DNA of 64,000 nt. It comes from Chitinophaga caseinilytica. GTDB lineage: Bacteria > Bacteroidota > Bacteroidia > Chitinophagales > Chitinophagaceae. The stretch lies in the NCBI RefSeq assembly GCF_038396765.1, contig NZ_CP150096.1:6183001-6247000 (forward strand), written 5' to 3'. A model generated the notes under the pieces. That model did not search any database and was not told the origin of the DNA. It worked only from the letters and a program-made list of their open reading frames with translations. Shown here in pieces: positions 35,723 through 43,978 of the stretch (positions are counted from its first letter, which is position 1; each line of letters begins with the position of its first letter). The position numbers and the translations under genes are program-made.

Positions 35723-35802
35723 TCCGATTTTTCATCGCGCAATTCATAAAACGTTGTACATTTAACGGCCAACTTTTTGATTGAATATCTAGTGAGAATG
35801 CT

Positions 35803-36696
35803 ATGAAATCCGAACAGAACACCATGCCCTATTATGTTCTCGATGTTTTTACCAATGAACGTTTTAAAGGCAATCCCTTACCCGTGGTGGTAACCGGCAA
35901 ACCGCTGGAAACCTCGCTTTACCAACAAATCTCCCGCGAATTCGGCTACCTCGAAACTTCTTTCATGCACTATTCGAAAGAAGACAAGGCCCTCCGCGTC
36001 CGCTCCTTCACCCGCAACGGCCGCGAAATTTCCGGCGCGGGGCATAACCTGCTGGGCGCCGTTTGCCTCGCCGTGCTCAAAGACATGAACGTTTTCCGCG
36101 TACAGGAAGGCGTTCCGTCGGTCATCATGAAAGACCGGCGCATCCAGCTTAACATCGAAAACAACAGTAACGACCTCCCCTTCATCGGCATGCTGCAACA
36201 GGCACCCCGCTACGGCAACACCGTTCCCGCGGAAGACATCGCCGCCGCGCTGCACCTGGAACCGGAAGACGTGAAGCTGTTCGACTGGCACCCTACCGTT
36301 GTGACCACCGAAGTATCGCACCTCATGGTGCCCCTCCGCAATATCGACGCGCTCAACCGCGCCACGCCGAACACCGGCGCCCTGCACAACATCGCCACGG
36401 GATACGGGTTCCAGGGCTGTTACTGCTTCGTGATCACGGACAAGGACACGCCGCAGATCGCGCAGGCGCGATTTTTCCACCCGGCCGGCGGGGAAGACGC
36501 GGCTACGGGATCGGCCGCAGGGCCGCTGGGCGGCTTTCTTTTCCAGAAAGGGTACATCCACAAAGACAAGGAATACGCCATTTTACAGGGCGTGAAGCTC
36601 CAGCAACCCTCCATACTGCGATTCCGCTTCACCGGAGCGGGGATCTGGGTGAGCGGGGCGTCGACCATTGTAATGGAAGGTATTTTACACGTGTAG
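35803..36696 (+). CDS. PhzF-family isomerase-like protein
   Basis: A 297-residue protein of the PhzF/DapF-fold family: YYVLDVFTNERFKGNPLPVVV near the start, GREISGAGHNLLGAV, and GGEDAATGSAAGPLGGFL in the second half. PhzF isomerises DHHA in phenazine synthesis, but no other phz genes are here, so the substrate is unknown. An internal ATG at 35824 (MPYYVLD) fits the family start as well as the first ATG. Confidence 0.87.
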   Translation: MKSEQNTMPYYVLDVFTNERFKGNPLPVVVTGKPLETSLYQQISREFGYLETSFMHYSKEDKALRVRSFTRNGREISGAGHNLLGAVCLAVLKDMNVFRVQEGVPSVIMKDRRIQLNIENNSNDLPFIGMLQQAPRYGNTVPAEDIAAALHLEPEDVKLFDWHPTVVTTEVSHLMVPLRNIDALNRATPNTGALHNIATGYGFQGCYCFVITDKDTPQIAQARFFHPAGGEDAATGSAAGPLGGFLFQKGYIHKDKEYAILQGVKLQQPSILRFRFTGAGIWVSGASTIVMEGILHV

Positions 36697-36723
36697 CTTT
36701 CTGCGTATCTTGCGCAGACATAC

Positions 36724-37401
36724 ATGAGCATCCCTACCATGGAAATGGAACTGTCAACCAAGATCGCACAACTGGAGCTGGTCAGCGAAGATCTCCCGGC
36801 CGTCATTATCATACATAATATTCTCACGCAAACGGTGGAGTACATGTCTCCCTGGGGCCAGCGGATCCTCCGCACCAACCTGCAGGAACTCAAAGACATG
36901 GGCATCGCCTATTTCCACCGGTTCTTCAATCCCGCGGAGATGGACGATTACGTGCCCCGCATCATGCAGATGATACAGGAAAACAAGGAGCGTGAATTCG
37001 TCTCTTTCTTCCACCAGGTGCGGCCTTCCGCAGCCGACGAATGGCAATGGTACCTCGGCGCCACGCGCATTTTCTTCCGCAACGCCGACGGGTTGCCCAC
37101 GCATTGCATCACCTTCGCCCTGCCCGTAGAACAGGCGCATTACATCAACGCGAAAGTGAACCGGCTGCTGGAAGAAAATACTTTCCTGCGCGCCAACAAG
37201 CATATCTTCGGCGGGCTCACGCACCGCGAAAAGGAAGTGCTGACGCTCATGGGCCTGGGCCGTAATACCGCTGAAATGGCCACCCAGCTGAACATTTCGG
37301 AGAAAACGGTGTCTACCCATCGCCGCAATATCAAAAACAAACTGCACGCACAATCCAGCTACGACGTTACGCGGTTCGCGCAGGCGTTCGACCTCATTTA
37401 G
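36724..37401 (+). CDS. LuxR-type regulator with PAS-like N-terminus
   Basis: A 225-residue protein. Residues about 20-145 look like a PAS fold (VIIIHNILTQTVEYMSPWGQRIL, then WYLGATRIFFRNADGLPTH). The C-terminal LuxR HTH (about 160-220) reads LTHREKEVLTLMGLGRNTAEMATQLNISEKTVSTHRRNIKNKL. It starts 27 bases after phzF-like ends and is followed closely by the permease gene. Ligand and targets are unknown. Confidence 0.85.
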   Translation: MSIPTMEMELSTKIAQLELVSEDLPAVIIIHNILTQTVEYMSPWGQRILRTNLQELKDMGIAYFHRFFNPAEMDDYVPRIMQMIQENKEREFVSFFHQVRPSAADEWQWYLGATRIFFRNADGLPTHCITFALPVEQAHYINAKVNRLLEENTFLRANKHIFGGLTHREKEVLTLMGLGRNTAEMATQLNISEKTVSTHRRNIKNKLHAQSSYDVTRFAQAFDLI

Positions 37402-37437
37402 GGTTTCCCCGGGAGCGGAGAATGTTTATATTGTGGA

Positions 37438-38751
37438 ATGACTGCTTCCTTCATCCAGGTACTGCTGTCTTTGGCGGCAGGTATCGGCCTGATCGTACTG
37501 CTGACGGTAAAATTCCGCGTTCATGCGTTCTTCGCGCTTTTCCTCGCCTGCTTCGCCGTAGGGCTCGGCGTGCAACTGCCGTTCCCGAAAATCATTTCCG
37601 TCATGAAAGAGGGTTTCGGGCACATCATGCAAAGCCTGGGCTTCATTATCGTGCTGGGCACCATGCTCGGCGTGATCCTCGAACACACCGGCGCCACCCG
37701 CGTGATGGCTGCCGCCATCCTGAAGCTCGTTGGGGAGAAAAGGGCCGCCACGGCCATGGGGATCACGGGTTTTATCGTGGGGCTGCCCATTTTCTGCGAT
37801 AGCGGCTACATCGTGCTGAGCGGGCTGAACCGTTCCGTAGCCGGGCGAAGCGGCGTGCCGCTGCTGGTGATGTCCGTTTCCCTCGCGTCGGGCCTCTACG
37901 CGGTGCATTGCCTCATCCCCCCGCACCCGGGCGCTACCGCCGCCGCGGGAACGATCGGGGCAGACATTGGCCGGCTGATGCTGATCGGGTCTGCCGTGGC
38001 CATTCCGGCTGCCATTGCCGGTTGCTGGTGGGCTTCCTGGATGGGGAAACGCGTAGCGGGAAACGTTCCGCACGATGCGCATGAAGACGAGCCGCTTCCC
38101 GCAACGCCCGCCTGGAAAGCGTTTTTGCCCATCGCGGTGCCCATTCTGCTCATTGCGCTGGGCGCGTTCATGAAAATGGAACATGGGTCGGATGTGTTGC
38201 AGATATTGGGTGATCCGGTAGTGGCCCTGTCGGTAGGGGTTTTGCTGGCATTGTACACGGGAACGGGATGGAAGAAGGCGGAAGTGAGCCGCCTGATGCT
38301 GGAAGCTTCCGAAAAAGCGGGCGGCATCCTCGTGATCATCGGCGCCGGCGGCGCTTTCGGGGCCATCCTCGCCACCACCGACCTCGGCACGCACCTTTCC
38401 GACGCACTGCCGCTGGGCCAACTCGGGCTTTTCTTCCCGTTTTTACTGGCCGTGCTCCTGAAAACGGCCCAGGGATCGTCTACCGTAGCCATCATCACCG
38501 CCGCGGCCATCGTAGGGCAACTGCTGCCCAAACTGGGGCTCGACAGCGATACCGGCCGCCTGCTTTGCATGCTGGCCCTCGGCGCGGGGAGCATGGCGAT
38601 TTCGCATGCGAACGACGCCTATTTCTGGGTGATCAGCAAATTCTCCGGGCTCGACATGCAGCCCATGCTCAAAGTCTATTCCGTGGCTACCCTGCTGATG
38701 GGGATCACCGCTTTCCTCGCCGTGCTGGCGCTTTCCGCGGTGATGATGTAA
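37438..38751 (+). CDS. GntP-family gluconate/organic-acid permease
   Basis: A 437-residue inner-membrane protein with about 12 hydrophobic segments and no signal peptide. GntP marks: GFGHIMQSLGFIIVLGTMLG, LPIFCDSGYIVLSGL, HCLIPPHPGATAAAG, and a C-terminal AQGSSTVAIITAAAI with SHANDAYFWV. It imports gluconate or a related hydroxy-acid with protons. No gluconate kinase is next to it. Confidence 0.9.
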   Translation: MTASFIQVLLSLAAGIGLIVLLTVKFRVHAFFALFLACFAVGLGVQLPFPKIISVMKEGFGHIMQSLGFIIVLGTMLGVILEHTGATRVMAAAILKLVGEKRAATAMGITGFIVGLPIFCDSGYIVLSGLNRSVAGRSGVPLLVMSVSLASGLYAVHCLIPPHPGATAAAGTIGADIGRLMLIGSAVAIPAAIAGCWWASWMGKRVAGNVPHDAHEDEPLPATPAWKAFLPIAVPILLIALGAFMKMEHGSDVLQILGDPVVALSVGVLLALYTGTGWKKAEVSRLMLEASEKAGGILVIIGAGGAFGAILATTDLGTHLSDALPLGQLGLFFPFLLAVLLKTAQGSSTVAIITAAAIVGQLLPKLGLDSDTGRLLCMLALGAGSMAISHANDAYFWVISKFSGLDMQPMLKVYSVATLLMGITAFLAVLALSAVMM

Positions 38752-38763
38752 CCGGGAAAAACC

Positions 38764-38771
38764 TACCTTTG
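38764..38771 (+). promoter_or_regulatory. Bacteroidota -7 box for the HAD gene
   Basis: TACCTTTG, perfect to TAnnTTTG, 26 bases ahead of the ATG at 38798. Confidence 0.5.
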
Positions 38772-38797
38772 CTTTCCCCATTCTTAAAACGGAAATC

Positions 38798-39493
38798 ATG
38801 ATAACGAACATCACAACGATCGCTTTCGACGCCGACGATACACTCTGGGTCAACGAGCCCTATTTCCAGGAAACCGAACAGAAATGTTGCGCCCTCCTCG
38901 AAGATTACCTCCCCCATCACACCGTTTCCCAGGAACTGTTCCGCACCGAAATGCAGAACCTCCCCCTGTATGGTTACGGCGTAAAAGCCTTCATGCTCTG
39001 CATGGTGGAAACCATCCTCCGCGTCAGCAACAACACCGCCAACCCGGAAATACTGAACAAAGCCATCGAATTCGGGAAGGAGCTCCTCGCCAAACCCGTG
39101 GAACTGCTGGAAGGTGTGGAAGACGTCCTCAAAGCCCTCAAAGGCAAATACCGCCTCGTGGTAGCTACGAAAGGCGACCTGCTCGACCAGGAGCGCAAAC
39201 TCCTCAAATCCGGACTGGAACATTATTTCCATCATATCGAGATCATGAGCGAAAAAGGTGAGAAAGACTATAAAAAGCTCCTCCGCCATCTCGACTGCAA
39301 GCCCGAAAATTTCCTCATGATAGGAAATTCCCTCAAGTCTGACGTGCTGCCCGTGCTGGCGCTCGGCGGCCACGCCATCCACATCCCCTATCATACCACC
39401 TGGGCGTATGAAAGGATCGATCACAATGTGGAACATGAAAACCTCCGGCAAGTGATCTCCATTCCTGAAATCTTACCGCTATTACTATCATGA
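38798..39493 (+). CDS. HAD-family hydrolase
   Basis: A 231-residue protein with HAD motif I FDADDTLW (Asp11, Asp13), motif II around VVATKGD, a Lys in KKLLRHL, and motif IV-like MIGNSLKSDV. It is likely a cytoplasmic phosphatase of a small molecule; the substrate is unknown. The stop overlaps the start of the CAT-like gene by four bases, so they are coupled. Confidence 0.87.
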   Translation: MITNITTIAFDADDTLWVNEPYFQETEQKCCALLEDYLPHHTVSQELFRTEMQNLPLYGYGVKAFMLCMVETILRVSNNTANPEILNKAIEFGKELLAKPVELLEGVEDVLKALKGKYRLVVATKGDLLDQERKLLKSGLEHYFHHIEIMSEKGEKDYKKLLRHLDCKPENFLMIGNSLKSDVLPVLALGGHAIHIPYHTTWAYERIDHNVEHENLRQVISIPEILPLLLS

Positions 39494-40113
39494 AAAAACA
39501 GTTAGACATCGCGACATGGGCGCGCAAAGACCAGTTTGCGTTCTTCCGCCGGTTCGAAGAGCCATTCTTCGGCGTAACCGTGGAAGTGGATTGTACGGCT
39601 GCATATAACAAAGCCAAAGCGGGCGGGCATTCCTTCTTCCTGGAATACCTCCATTGCTCGCTGGTGGCGGCCAACGAAACGGAGCCTTTCCGGTACCGCA
39701 TTTCCGGGGACGATGTCTGGATCTTCGGCCAGGTGAACGCCTCCCCTACCATCAATCGCCCCGACGGCACCTTCGGCTTCGCGTATATGGATTTCCGTCC
39801 CGCCATGGCCGATTTCCTGCCCGCCGCCAACGCGGAAATAGCGCGGGTACAGGCTTCTACCGGACTAGTGCCGGCCGTTTCCGGCGAAAACGTCATCCAT
39901 TATTCCTCCATCCCCTGGATCAATTTTACCGGTATTTCCCACGCGCGCAGTTTTTCCTTCCCCGATTCCTGCCCGAAGATCTCTTTCGGCAAAATGACGG
40001 AAAAGGCCGGCCGGCGGGTGATGCCAACGTCCGTTCACGTACATCACGCGTTGATGGACGGTTTCCACGTGGCCCAATACCTGGACCGTTTCCAGGTGCT
40101 GCTGAACGCATAG
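39490..40113 (+). CDS. Chloramphenicol acetyltransferase-like protein
   Basis: A 207-residue protein with the CAT fold: KKQLDIATWARKDQFAFF at the start, SFSFPDSCPKISFGKM in the second half, and the catalytic motif HHALMDGFHV (His185/His186 to Asp190). Family length is about 210. Several Bacteroidota homologues are chromosomal and not proven to give resistance, so an acetyltransferase of unknown acceptor is the safer reading. Coupled to the HAD gene. Confidence 0.85.
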   Translation: MKKQLDIATWARKDQFAFFRRFEEPFFGVTVEVDCTAAYNKAKAGGHSFFLEYLHCSLVAANETEPFRYRISGDDVWIFGQVNASPTINRPDGTFGFAYMDFRPAMADFLPAANAEIARVQASTGLVPAVSGENVIHYSSIPWINFTGISHARSFSFPDSCPKISFGKMTEKAGRRVMPTSVHVHHALMDGFHVAQYLDRFQVLLNA

Positions 40114-40131
40114 CGCATTCAATCCGCCCAT

Positions 40132-40163
40132 AAAAAAAGCCTGTCCACAAAGACAGGCTTTTT
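40132..40163. terminator. Bidirectional terminator
   Basis: AAAAAGCCTGTC (40134-40145), loop CACAAA, GACAGGCTTTTT (40152-40163). It separates the convergent CAT-like and esterase genes. Confidence 0.75.
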
Positions 40164-40182
40164 GATTTCCACATAAGCATAT

Positions 40183-40806
40183 TTAAATTTTGCCGAAGAT
40201 TTTTTCGTTGGCGATGTTGATTTCGTCCCCGGAAATGGTATGTCCCATGTTCGGGTATATTTTGACGGTGATGCCGGCATTGAGGTCTTGATAAACGTTT
40301 TCGGTTTCGCGCACGCGTTTCACGGGAACGTGCATATCGGGATCGCTGCTACCGATGAAAACCGGTGTCCCGGCAAAATCTCCCGAATAATTGGAGCGGT
40401 GCACATGATCGCCGATGAGCCCGCCGGTAAACGCCGCGATGCCGCCGTACTTCACCGCGTGGCGCGCCGCGAATTCGAGCGTGAGGCAGGCGCCTTGCGA
40501 GAAGCCCGTAAAATAGATGCCGCTGTGCGGAATGCCGGTGTCCAGGATATCTTGCACCGTGGCGGAAAGCACGTCTATGGCGGAGGAGAGCCAGGGCTCA
40601 TTGTCTTCCTGCGGCATGAGGAACGAATGCGGGTACCATGAATTCCCGTTGGCCTGCGGCGCCAGCAGCGCGTAATCTCCCACGGCCAGCAGGGGCGCCA
40701 GTGTGAGGATGTCATCGGCCGAGCCGCCGCGCCCGTGAACCAGGACCAGCGCCCGCGATGCCTGTTTGAGCGGGGTCCCTGATGTGATGATTCGCTTGGT
40801 GTGCAT
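40183..40806 (-). CDS. Phospholipase/carboxylesterase family hydrolase (MhqD-like)
   Basis: A 207-residue alpha/beta hydrolase: LVLVHGRGGSADDIL near 20-34, nucleophile GFSQGACL, then IGSSDPDMHVPV and MGHTISGDEI for Asp and His. No signal peptide. It lies 12 bases after a ring-cleaving dioxygenase gene. The pair resembles MhqD plus MhqO of Bacillus, which detoxify quinones. The role is inferred from that pairing. Confidence 0.85.
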   Translation of the reverse strand: MHTKRIITSGTPLKQASRALVLVHGRGGSADDILTLAPLLAVGDYALLAPQANGNSWYPHSFLMPQEDNEPWLSSAIDVLSATVQDILDTGIPHSGIYFTGFSQGACLTLEFAARHAVKYGGIAAFTGGLIGDHVHRSNYSGDFAGTPVFIGSSDPDMHVPVKRVRETENVYQDLNAGITVKIYPNMGHTISGDEINIANEKIFGKI

Positions 40807-40818
40807 AGCAAGATCGGT

Positions 40819-41769
40819 TTAGCGGAATTTATCGGGGTTGACGGAAACTTCGGGCAGCGACGCAAGGAGCTCCGCGCGCATGGGCTCGTATTGCGGCGGC
40901 AGTTTGAGCGCCTCGCCGAGGTGCGCTGGCGGTTCGTCGATCGCGAAGCCCGGTCCGGACGTAGCGATCTCGAACAGTACGCCGCCCGGTTCGCGGAAAT
41001 ATATCGAAGTGAAATAGTTGCGGTCGAGGATGGGCGTGGGATTGAAGGATCGTTCCATGAGCTTCGTGCGAACGGCCATTTGCGCCTCCCTGTCGGGCGT
41101 TGCGAAAGCGATGTGGTGCACGGTGCCGCCGCCGCTGAGGGCGCGCAGGCTATCGGGCGTACAAAGCACGTCTACGTAGCTCCCCGGCACGTCGCTGGCT
41201 GCGAAGCGGAAGCGGTTTTCGTGTTCGGAGATGAGCGTATGGTTGAGGAGGCCCGTGAGCAAATCTGCCGTTTTCTCGTAGCCTTCTTCCCAGATTTCAG
41301 CGGAAAAGAAGCCCCGGACCGAGTGTTCCAGGGGGATGTGGCCGTAGGAGAACGGCGGACGGGGATCGGCGTCATTGAAAACGAGCTCGAGGCCGAGGCC
41401 GTCGTGGTCTTCGAAATAGATGAAGGTTTCGCCGAAGCGTTCCTGCGGCGGTTTGGCGTTTACGTTAAAGCGTTTGAGGCGTTGCTGCCAGTAGTCCAGC
41501 GACGCGGTGGGAACGGAAAAAGTGGTGGTATTGAGCATTCCCTTTCCTCTTCTGCCTTTAGCGATGCCGGCGAAGGGAAAGAAGGTGAGGATGCTGCCGG
41601 GGGCGCCGGCTTCGTCGCCGTAATAGAAGTGATACACGTCTGGAGCATCGAAATTCACTGTTTTTTTCACGAGTCGGAGGCCAAGGATGCCGCAATAGAA
41701 ATCGATGTTGCGTTGTGAGCTGTCGCACATGGCGGTGATGTGATGGATGCCGGTGACGAGTTGTTGCAT
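40819..41769 (-). CDS. Ring-cleaving dioxygenase, glyoxalase fold (MhqO-like)
   Basis: A 316-residue vicinal-oxygen-chelate protein in two repeats: GIHHITAMCDSSQRNIDFY at the start, and HHIAFATPDREAQM with ILFEIATSGPGFA later. These give the His/His/Glu metal site. It is about the length of MhqA/MhqO proteins that open hydroquinone rings. The ATG at 41769 (MQQLVTGIHHITAM) fits the family start. Transcribed with the MhqD-like hydrolase. Confidence 0.87.
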   Translation of the reverse strand: MQQLVTGIHHITAMCDSSQRNIDFYCGILGLRLVKKTVNFDAPDVYHFYYGDEAGAPGSILTFFPFAGIAKGRRGKGMLNTTTFSVPTASLDYWQQRLKRFNVNAKPPQERFGETFIYFEDHDGLGLELVFNDADPRPPFSYGHIPLEHSVRGFFSAEIWEEGYEKTADLLTGLLNHTLISEHENRFRFAASDVPGSYVDVLCTPDSLRALSGGGTVHHIAFATPDREAQMAVRTKLMERSFNPTPILDRNYFTSIYFREPGGVLFEIATSGPGFAIDEPPAHLGEALKLPPQYEPMRAELLASLPEVSVNPDKFR

Positions 41770-41999
41770 GACAATGGTTTTGAGCCTCAAATGTAGTGTA
41801 GCCTGTGGCCCTTGGCGATGTATGGATCGTGGGATGTGGTGGTTCCATTTTTCCTGGTGCCGGGGGCTTGGGCTGGTATATGGTTAACACGGGGATGGGG
41901 GATTTGTTGAAGGAAGGATGGTGTTAAGGGTTGGTGAGGGTAAAAATTTTGTTTAAGTTCTGCTTAAACAAACCATGCCCGCTACCTTATCTTTAGGGA

Positions 42000-42857
42000 A
42001 TGGAAACGGCCCACAACATCCGGCGAGCCGCCGACGGCGCCCTGCTCGCCAGCCTCCGCGAAATCGACGGAACGGCCGACTGGCATCGCGCCCCGCTTTA
42101 CGCGGTGGTCCACCTGCGGACCGGTTCGGCCGTCTGTGAAACCGGAAATGCCCGGTTCACGCTGCATGCCCCTGTCCTCCTCTTCTTCACGCCCTACCAG
42201 GAATACACTTTCCATGGAGAATTTTCCGGCAGCCATCTCAGTTTCCACGGCGATTTCTATTGTATCGAGAAACACCGGCACGAAGTAGCCTGCAACGGCG
42301 TCCTTTTCAACAACATTTATACGCCGCCGTTCGTTCCGCTAGACGGTGAACAGGCCGCTTCGGCCGACAATTATCTCCGCCTGCTCCGCGATGCCATGGC
42401 TGGCACCGACGATCTCGCGCGGGAAGATCTCGTCATCGCCCATCTGAAAATCCTCCTCATTATCGCCACCCGCGTCAAAAGCCGCCAGATCGAGGAAACC
42501 CTCACACAACTCCCGCCAGACGCCGGCCCCCGGCTGCAACAGTTCCATCAGCTGCTCGAAGCGCATTTCACCCAATGGAAAAAACCGGCGGATTATGCCG
42601 CAGCGATGCACATCACCGGCAAAGCCCTTTCCCGCCTCACCGCAAAATACCTTTCCAAAACCCCGTCGGACCTCATCGCCGAGCGCGTGGTGCAGGAAGC
42701 CAAGCGGGCGCTGCATTTCTCGCACCAGCGCGTGAATGAGATCGCCACGGCACTGGGGTACAACGATCCCCTGTACCTGAGCCGCCTCTTCCGCAAGCAG
42801 ACGGGTGTTTCGCCGCGGGAATTCCGGCAGCAGGTGGGTGTTTCGATCCTTGTCTGA
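42000..42857 (+). CDS. AraC-family transcriptional regulator
   Basis: A 285-residue protein. The N-terminal half is a cupin-like sensor (LHAPVLLFFTPYQEYTFHG). The C-terminal pair of HTH motifs (about 185-282) contains KPADYAAAMHITGKALSRLTAKYL and VNEIATALGYNDPLYLSRLFRKQTGVSPREFRQ. It is divergent from the quinone-detoxification pair, so it may regulate it; it could equally serve the downstream DUF417 gene. Confidence 0.88.
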   Translation: METAHNIRRAADGALLASLREIDGTADWHRAPLYAVVHLRTGSAVCETGNARFTLHAPVLLFFTPYQEYTFHGEFSGSHLSFHGDFYCIEKHRHEVACNGVLFNNIYTPPFVPLDGEQAASADNYLRLLRDAMAGTDDLAREDLVIAHLKILLIIATRVKSRQIEETLTQLPPDAGPRLQQFHQLLEAHFTQWKKPADYAAAMHITGKALSRLTAKYLSKTPSDLIAERVVQEAKRALHFSHQRVNEIATALGYNDPLYLSRLFRKQTGVSPREFRQQVGVSILV

Positions 42858-42884
42858 TCCGTCCATGTTTTGGCGACTTCCCGC

Positions 42885-42892
42885 TATTTTTG
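42885..42892 (+). promoter_or_regulatory. Bacteroidota -7 box for the DUF417 gene
   Basis: TATTTTTG, perfect to TAnnTTTG, 29 bases ahead of the ATG at 42922. Confidence 0.45.
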
Positions 42893-42921
42893 CAGGGAGG
42901 CAACAGCCGTACCTTCGGTAC

Positions 42922-43497
42922 ATGAAATCCGTTACTTCTTTTCTCGCCTTCGCCGCCCGCCTGGACAAAATCGGCGTCCGTATGTTGCGTATAGCTGTTT
43001 CCGTTATATTGATCTGGATCGGCGCGTTGAAATTCGTGCCGTATGAAGCGGAGGGCATCACGCCCTTTGTGGCCAACAGTCCGTTTATGCGCTTTTTCTA
43101 TCAACATCCCGATGAATACGGGCAGCACCGCAATAAGGAAGGGGAAGTTCACCCGGCGAACATCGCGTGGCACGAGGCGAACAATACTTACGGTTATGCT
43201 TATGGATTAGGGATACTGCTGGTGGCCATGGGTGTGCTGCTGCTTCTGGACCGGGCGCATCCGTTGTTCGGGACGGCAGGCGCACTGCTCACCATCATCA
43301 TGGGCGTGGGTACACTGTCGTTTCTCGTGACGACGCCCGAGACCTGGGTCCCCGATCTCAGCGGTGCCCATCATGGGTTTCCGTACCTTTCTGCGGCGGG
43401 GAGGCTGGTGCTGAAGGATCTTATTATGCTCGCGGGGGCCGTGGTTTTGCTGGCAGATTCCGCGAAGGCGGCGCTTTTGCGACAGCGCAACAGGTAG
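42922..43497 (+). CDS. DUF417-family membrane protein (YkgB/RclC-like)
   Basis: A 191-residue membrane protein. 'RIAVSVILIWIGALKFVPYEAEGITPFVANSPFM' is the family signature near residues 22-55. About four hydrophobic segments follow. RclC-type relatives are linked to reactive-chlorine or redox stress, which fits the neighbouring quinone-detoxification genes, but this is inference. The ATG at 42922 was chosen because the longer frame overlaps the AraC gene and lacks a family match. Confidence 0.82.
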   Translation: MKSVTSFLAFAARLDKIGVRMLRIAVSVILIWIGALKFVPYEAEGITPFVANSPFMRFFYQHPDEYGQHRNKEGEVHPANIAWHEANNTYGYAYGLGILLVAMGVLLLLDRAHPLFGTAGALLTIIMGVGTLSFLVTTPETWVPDLSGAHHGFPYLSAAGRLVLKDLIMLAGAVVLLADSAKAALLRQRNR

Positions 43498-43750
43498 CTG
43501 GGTCAGTCAAACTCAAACTGTATGTTGGGAATGGAATCCATATGATTCAGCATCAGGTATGGTTACATTTTGCGAATAGCTGCCTTCCTTTAGCGCATAA
43601 TTCTCCTACAATTCCGCCTGGTAATATTTGTTTGATGGGGAAAAATGGAGAAATATTGCTGACTTTTAAAAAAACAGCATTGGTCTTCGAATTCAACCAA
43701 GAAAGAATAATCAAGATATGAAACGGGTTGAGAAGCAAGCCAGAAGACAT
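43498..43750. other. AT-rich intergenic stretch, no clear gene
   Basis: Base composition is clearly lower in G+C than the flanks. An open frame ending at 43721 exists but joins the antisense-frame tail of the DUF417 gene and has no recognisable domain. It sits beside tRNA-Gln and may be a decayed insertion. Confidence 0.4.
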
Positions 43751-43751
43751 A

Positions 43752-43780
43752 AAAAAAGCCGCTGAAACAGCGGCTTTTTT
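43752..43780 (-). terminator. Terminator of tRNA-Gln(CUG)
   Basis: AAAAAAGCCGCTG (43752-43764), loop AAA, CAGCGGCTTTTTT (43768-43780), directly after the tRNA on the minus strand. Confidence 0.75.
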
Positions 43781-43782
43781 TG

Positions 43783-43853
43783 TTGCCCAACATGGATTCG
43801 AACCACGACACTCAGAACCAGAACCTGATGTACTACCCTTATACTATTGGGCA
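43783..43853 (-). tRNA. tRNA-Gln (anticodon CUG)
   Basis: A 71-nt cloverleaf: acceptor TGCCCAA/TTGGGCA, discriminator A, anticodon stem TCAGG/TCTGA around loop TTCTGGT giving anticodon CTG, T-arm CGTGG-TTCGAAT-CCATG. CCA is not encoded. Confidence 0.92.
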
Positions 43854-43978
43854 AGAATTCTCTGAAAGAGGGTGCAATATTACAAAACATTTCGGTAATC
43901 TCCAAAATTTTAGTCGCAAGTTTCTTTTCGGGCGAACCCTCCGCCCCGGGGAATTGTTGTAATTCGCAAAGTCTCCGC

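Noticed and set aside
35803..36696. Phenazine biosynthesis cluster
   Set aside because: Only a PhzF-family gene is present, with none of the other phz genes.
39490..40113. Acquired chloramphenicol resistance gene
   Set aside because: No mobile element is near, composition matches the neighbours, and it is coupled to a HAD gene; a native CAT-like acetyltransferase is more likely.
43167..43721. 184-codon frame overlapping the DUF417 gene
   Set aside because: Most of it is out of frame with a clear membrane protein gene; the tail has no recognisable domain.
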